Assembly: GCF_026540895.1 (NCBI RefSeq)
Contig: NZ_JALNUR010000005.1
Span: 84,515 to 148,514, forward strand
Length of the DNA: 64,000 nucleotides
Source: Sphingomonas sp. GM_Shp_1
GTDB lineage: Bacteria; Pseudomonadota; Alphaproteobacteria; Sphingomonadales; Sphingomonadaceae
Direction of reading: 5' to 3'
In this document: positions 60,476 through 64,000 of the stretch, piece by piece
Position numbering within the stretch: the stretch's first letter is position 1
How the letters are laid out: every line of letters starts with the position of its first letter
The notes under the pieces: generated by a model
Databases searched by the model: none
Seen by the model: only the letters and a program-made list of their open reading frames with translations
Told to the model about the DNA's origin: nothing
Program-made: the position numbers and the translations under genes

Positions 60476-60500
60476 TGTTTGGTGTAAATGGATCGCCGCC

Positions 60501-63365
60501 ATGGCGATCTACCATTTCTCCGCCAAGATCATCTCGCGCGCCAACGGCTCGTCGGCGCTGGCGGCAGCGGCCTATCGCTCCGCCTCGCGGCTGCACGATC
60601 AGCGGCTCGATCGCCACCATGACTTCTCCAACAAGGCCGGCGTCGTTCATTCCGAGGTGCTGCTGCCCGATGGCGCGCGCGAGGCGTGGCGAGACCGGGA
60701 AGCGCTGTGGAATGCGGTTGAGGCCGTCGAGGTCCGGAAGGACGCGCAGCTCGCCCGCGAAGTCGAGTTCGCCATCCCGCGCGAACTCGACCAAGCAGAG
60801 GGCATTCGGCTAGCTCGCGACTTTGTCGAACGGGAGTTTGTCGCGTGCGGCATGGTCGCCGATCTCAACGTGCATTGGGATGTCGGCGCAGACGGCGAGC
60901 CCAAGCCCCATGCCCATGTCATGCTGGGCCTTCGCGAAGTGAACGAGGAGGGTTTTGGCAAGAAGAACCGCGACTGGAACCGCACCGATCTGCTCGAGAC
61001 CTGGCGCGAGCGCTGGGCAGGTCATGTGAATGCCAGGCTGGCCGAACTCGACATCGATGCGCGGGTCGATCACCGCAGCCTGGAAGCGCAAGGTATCGAC
61101 CTCGAGCCCCAGCACAAGATCGGCCCCGCCGCATCACGCATGGTCGAGCAGGGGCTCAGAAGCGAGCGGCTCGATGAGCATCACGCCATTGCCCGCGCCA
61201 ATGGCGAGAAGATCCTCGCCAATCCAACGGTCGCGCTGGATGCGATCACCCGCACCCAGGCGACCTTCACCACCCGCGACCTGGCGATGTTCGTCCATCG
61301 CCACAGCGAGGGAAAGGAGCAGTTCGACCAGGTAATGGCTGCGGTCCGCGCCTCCCCCGAACTGGTCAAGCTCGGCAAGGATGGACGGGGGCAAGAGCGC
61401 TTCACCAGCCGCGACATGATCGACACCGAAGCGCGGCTGCAGCGCGCCACGGTGAAGCTCGAAGTCAGCCGTCGCCACGGGCTAGATGACCAGCATCGCA
61501 AGCTGGCGCTCGTGCGTGCGGAGATGCGCGGGCTGACCCTGTCGCCTGAGCAGCGCAGCGCCCTTGACCATGTCACTAGCGGCCGGGGTCTGGGTGTTGT
61601 CGTCGGCTATGCTGGGACTGGCAAGTCGGCAATGCTCGGCGTCGCGCGTGAGGCCTGGGAGAGCGCGGGGTATCAGGTTCAGGGACTGGCGCTGTCGGGC
61701 ATTGCGGCCGAGAATCTTGAAAGCGGCTCGGGCATTGTATCGCGCACCATCGCCAGCCTCGAGCATCGATGGGGGCAGGGGCGGGAGCTCCTGACCGACA
61801 AGTCGATCCTCGTCATCGACGAGGCGGGCATGATCGGCACGCACCAGCTCGAGCGGGTGATTGCAGAAGCCGAGAAGCGCGGCGCCAAGGTCGTGCTGGT
61901 CGGCGACCCCGCACAGCTCCAGGCGATCGAAGCGGGTGCTGCTTTCCGCAGCGTCGCCGAGCGCCATGGCAGTATCGAGATCACCGACATTCGCCGCCAG
62001 CGCGAGGACTGGCAACGCACAGCGACGCGCCAGCTTGCCACCGAGCGCACTGGGGAAGCGCTTGGCGCATACCAGCAGCATGATGCGATCCATGTCGCCG
62101 AGACCCGCGAGGCGGCACGGGTCGATCTGATCGATCGTTGGGACCGGCAACGCCAGGCTGAACCCGATGCCAGCCGGATCATCCTTACCCACACCAATGA
62201 CGAGGTGGCGCTGCTCAACCAGGCGGCGCGCGGGCAACTGCGGGCGCGGGACGAACTTGGCGACGATGTCACCCTGCAGGTCGAGAAGGGCGAGCGTCCC
62301 TTTGCCGCCGGTGATCGGGTGATGTTCGGGCGCAACGAGCGCAGCCTTGGCGTCAAGAATGGATCGCTGGGTCGCATCGAGAGCGTCACCGCGACCCGAA
62401 TGGCGGTGATGCTCGACAACGGTGCGCACGTGTCCTTCGATCTTAAGGATTATGCGGCTGTCGATCATGGCTATGCCGCCACCATCCACAAGGCGCAGGG
62501 CATGACCGTCGACCGGGTGCATGTGCTGGCGACACCGGGGCTCGACCGGCACGCTGCCTATGTCGCGCTCTCGCGGCACCGCGACGGTGTCGATCTCCAC
62601 TATGGCCGCGACGATTTTGCCGACTATGACCGGCTTGCCGCCACGCTGTCGCGCGAGCGGGGCAAGGACATGGCGTCCGATTACCCGGCCGCGGACAAAT
62701 CGGCCGAGGTTGCGGTGTCAAAGCCACGCGACCGATTTGCCGGCCTCAAGCTCACCCGGGTCGCCCGCGACGAGGTTGTGCGATCTCCGCTCGACCAGGC
62801 GGTCGAGAAGGTGGGCCGAGCGGTTGCCGATATCACGAGAAGCCGTCGACAAGGCTTCGAGCCGCTCCCCCACCAGCAGGCCGCTCTCGATGCGGCGGTC
62901 TCGGGGTTGAAGGCGGTTCGCCCAGACGGTGTTCGCGACATTCGCGCTGTCTTCAACGCCGACCAGGGGCTCATCGAGGAGGCCGCCAAGGGAAGAACGA
63001 CGCAGGTTGTCCGCGCGATGATGATGGAAGCGGAGATGCGCGATCAGCGCGCCGCTCGCGCATTGGCGCTGGAAGAAAAGATGAGCAGCGATCGCGCTCT
63101 TCGTGCCGACCGGTTCGTCGAGGACTGGACGAGACACGCCAGGCGCGCGGCGGCGTTCGACCGGAATGGCGAGCGCTGGCGCGGCGATGAGGTTCGCGAG
63201 GCGATGACCGGCATGGCCAAGACCCTCGCGCGCGACCCCCAGCTCGAGTCGCTGCTACGAAACCGCGTCAAGGAACTCGGAATCCGCTCCTCCGGCGGAG
63301 CTTCGTTGTCCCACGATCTCCAGAACTGGCTCGGCCTCTCGCGGGGCCGCGGCCTGGGGCGGTAG
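60501..63365 (+). CDS. traA: Conjugative relaxase-helicase TraA (MobQ, Ti type)
   Basis: This 954-residue protein starts MAIYHFSAKIISRANGSSAL, the typical relaxase opening, with the catalytic Tyr region AAAYRSASRL and the metal-binding His cluster PHAHVMLGL near residue 135. The C-terminal part is a RecD/TraI-like helicase with Walker A GYAGTGKS near residue 368, Walker B VIDEAGM near 437, and the late GYAATIHKAQGMTVD and YVALSRHR motifs. It nicks oriT and unwinds the transferred strand. Length is slightly below that of TraA of pTi (about 1100). The ATG at 60501 is chosen because conserved sequence begins there. Confidence 0.93.
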   Translation: MAIYHFSAKIISRANGSSALAAAAYRSASRLHDQRLDRHHDFSNKAGVVHSEVLLPDGAREAWRDREALWNAVEAVEVRKDAQLAREVEFAIPRELDQAEGIRLARDFVEREFVACGMVADLNVHWDVGADGEPKPHAHVMLGLREVNEEGFGKKNRDWNRTDLLETWRERWAGHVNARLAELDIDARVDHRSLEAQGIDLEPQHKIGPAASRMVEQGLRSERLDEHHAIARANGEKILANPTVALDAITRTQATFTTRDLAMFVHRHSEGKEQFDQVMAAVRASPELVKLGKDGRGQERFTSRDMIDTEARLQRATVKLEVSRRHGLDDQHRKLALVRAEMRGLTLSPEQRSALDHVTSGRGLGVVVGYAGTGKSAMLGVAREAWESAGYQVQGLALSGIAAENLESGSGIVSRTIASLEHRWGQGRELLTDKSILVIDEAGMIGTHQLERVIAEAEKRGAKVVLVGDPAQLQAIEAGAAFRSVAERHGSIEITDIRRQREDWQRTATRQLATERTGEALGAYQQHDAIHVAETREAARVDLIDRWDRQRQAEPDASRIILTHTNDEVALLNQAARGQLRARDELGDDVTLQVEKGERPFAAGDRVMFGRNERSLGVKNGSLGRIESVTATRMAVMLDNGAHVSFDLKDYAAVDHGYAATIHKAQGMTVDRVHVLATPGLDRHAAYVALSRHRDGVDLHYGRDDFADYDRLAATLSRERGKDMASDYPAADKSAEVAVSKPRDRFAGLKLTRVARDEVVRSPLDQAVEKVGRAVADITRSRRQGFEPLPHQQAALDAAVSGLKAVRPDGVRDIRAVFNADQGLIEEAAKGRTTQVVRAMMMEAEMRDQRAARALALEEKMSSDRALRADRFVEDWTRHARRAAAFDRNGERWRGDEVREAMTGMAKTLARDPQLESLLRNRVKELGIRSSGGASLSHDLQNWLGLSRGRGLGR

Positions 63366-63374
63366 GCTGTAACC

Positions 63375-63953
63375 ATGACCCAGCCCACCAATGAACCTAC
63401 CGGCGAGACCACGCTCGCCTTCGAAGATCTTCGCGCCGAGATCAGCCTGCTGCGACGAGCCGTGGAAGGCCTCACTGCTGCACGCGAACACATGCCGGAC
63501 TATACGCCGACGCTTGGATCGATGATGGCGCAGCTGAAAACGACGCAGGAAGCCCTGCAGCGGATCGAGCGCAGTCCCGCCGTCGCGCTGACGCCTGTCG
63601 CACTCACCAAAGAGATCGTGCAGGCGGCCACGAACGCCAGGGCCGAAGATGCCCGCAAGCTCGATGAAGCACGTGACACCATCGCACGATCGATCGGGCG
63701 GATTGATGGCATCGTCGAGCGCGGGCAGTCGGTGGAGGGCCAGTCTCGTCTGCTCCGCCGGAGCTGCGCAGCAACGGCCATGGCGACAATACTGCTTTGG
63801 TCGATCCTGCCCGGCGCGATTGCCCGGTCGCTTCCCGCTAGCTGGCATGTGCCTGAGTGGATGGCAGCCAGGATCGTCGGATCGGAAACGGTCAATACTG
63901 GCGAAGACGGCAAAATGGTGACCAGCCCTGAAACGCAGCTGAAATGCCAGTAA
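63375..63953 (+). CDS. DUF6118-like membrane-associated protein of the transfer region
   Basis: This 192-residue protein has an N-terminal helical part (TTLAFEDLRAEISLLRRAVEGL), a coiled-coil-like middle, and one membrane helix at about residues 133 to 150 (ATAMATILLWSILPGAIA). The pattern resembles the DUF6118 family found directly after traA in alphaproteobacterial plasmids and conjugative elements. It starts 9 bp after traA and is probably co-transcribed. Function unknown. Confidence 0.7.
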   Translation: MTQPTNEPTGETTLAFEDLRAEISLLRRAVEGLTAAREHMPDYTPTLGSMMAQLKTTQEALQRIERSPAVALTPVALTKEIVQAATNARAEDARKLDEARDTIARSIGRIDGIVERGQSVEGQSRLLRRSCAATAMATILLWSILPGAIARSLPASWHVPEWMAARIVGSETVNTGEDGKMVTSPETQLKCQ

Positions 63954-64000
63954 CAGGCTAAATCCTAAAGTTCGCCGGATTGACGGTAATCCTGATGGCC

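Noticed and set aside
1..64000. CRISPR arrays, rRNA genes, complete tRNA genes and IS transposases
   Set aside because: I found no regularly spaced repeats, no rRNA-like sequence, no full cloverleaf and no transposase-like protein in the window.

Overview
The window looks like a sphingomonad-type alphaproteobacterium (Sphingomonas, Novosphingobium or a relative). I infer this from the very GC-rich coding sequence, the large TonB-dependent receptor sitting inside a catabolic operon, the benzoate/catechol genes of a type common in that family, and a Ti-type (MobQ) conjugation module. The genus is inference. I see no rRNA, complete tRNA or CRISPR array.

Positions 1 to about 16750 hold an aromatic catabolic block. 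A partial benzaldehyde dehydrogenase and a benzyl alcohol dehydrogenase (+) converge on an eleven-gene minus-strand operon, catB-catC-catA-benA-benB-benC-benD-pcaI-pcaJ-pcaD-pcaF. The operon encodes every step from benzoate to succinyl-CoA plus acetyl-CoA. Two tandem paralogous LysR regulators are divergent from catB, with an ATAC-N7-GTAT box between. They are followed by an OmpW-like outer-membrane protein, an alpha/beta hydrolase and a salicylate-hydroxylase-like monooxygenase, which could feed catechol into the operon.

Positions about 16950 to 40420 hold a glycoside and aglycone catabolic region. It has three sugar-isomerase-fold proteins with a GPH symporter and two MFS transporters. It also has a TIM-barrel protein plus DUF6379 pair that looks like a two-subunit C-glycoside deglycosidase, a GMC oxidoreductase with a Tat-signal small subunit (probable sugar C3 oxidation), and a TetR regulator. 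A luciferase-like monooxygenase, FMN reductase, GH3 glucosidase, SnoaL-like protein and TonB receptor follow. The last part is an extradiol dioxygenase, C-C hydrolase, cyclase-family and FAH-family set, ending with a RibB-like enzyme that may supply flavin. Four near-identical 14-bp dyads (consensus AGAAC-N4-GTTCT) lie upstream of four transcription units here, which suggests one TetR regulon.

Positions about 40430 to 42780 hold an AraC regulator, divergent pobA and a decayed pcaI/pcaJ remnant. From about 42950 to the window end lies an integrative conjugative element. It starts with a tRNA-3'-end-like sequence and a P4-type integrase. Its cargo includes a 2-oxoglutarate oxygenase-like gene overlapping a HEPN/zinc-ribbon gene, a ~2000-residue nuclease/helical-repeat/PIN-like protein convergent with a double Mrr-like endonuclease, an AlpA regulator, ArdC antirestriction, a fused MNT-HEPN protein, traD, traC, a recognisable oriT, the traA relaxase-helicase and a DUF6118 protein. 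The best candidates for undescribed biology are the oxygenase/HEPN pair, the giant protein, and the C-glycoside cluster with its operators.
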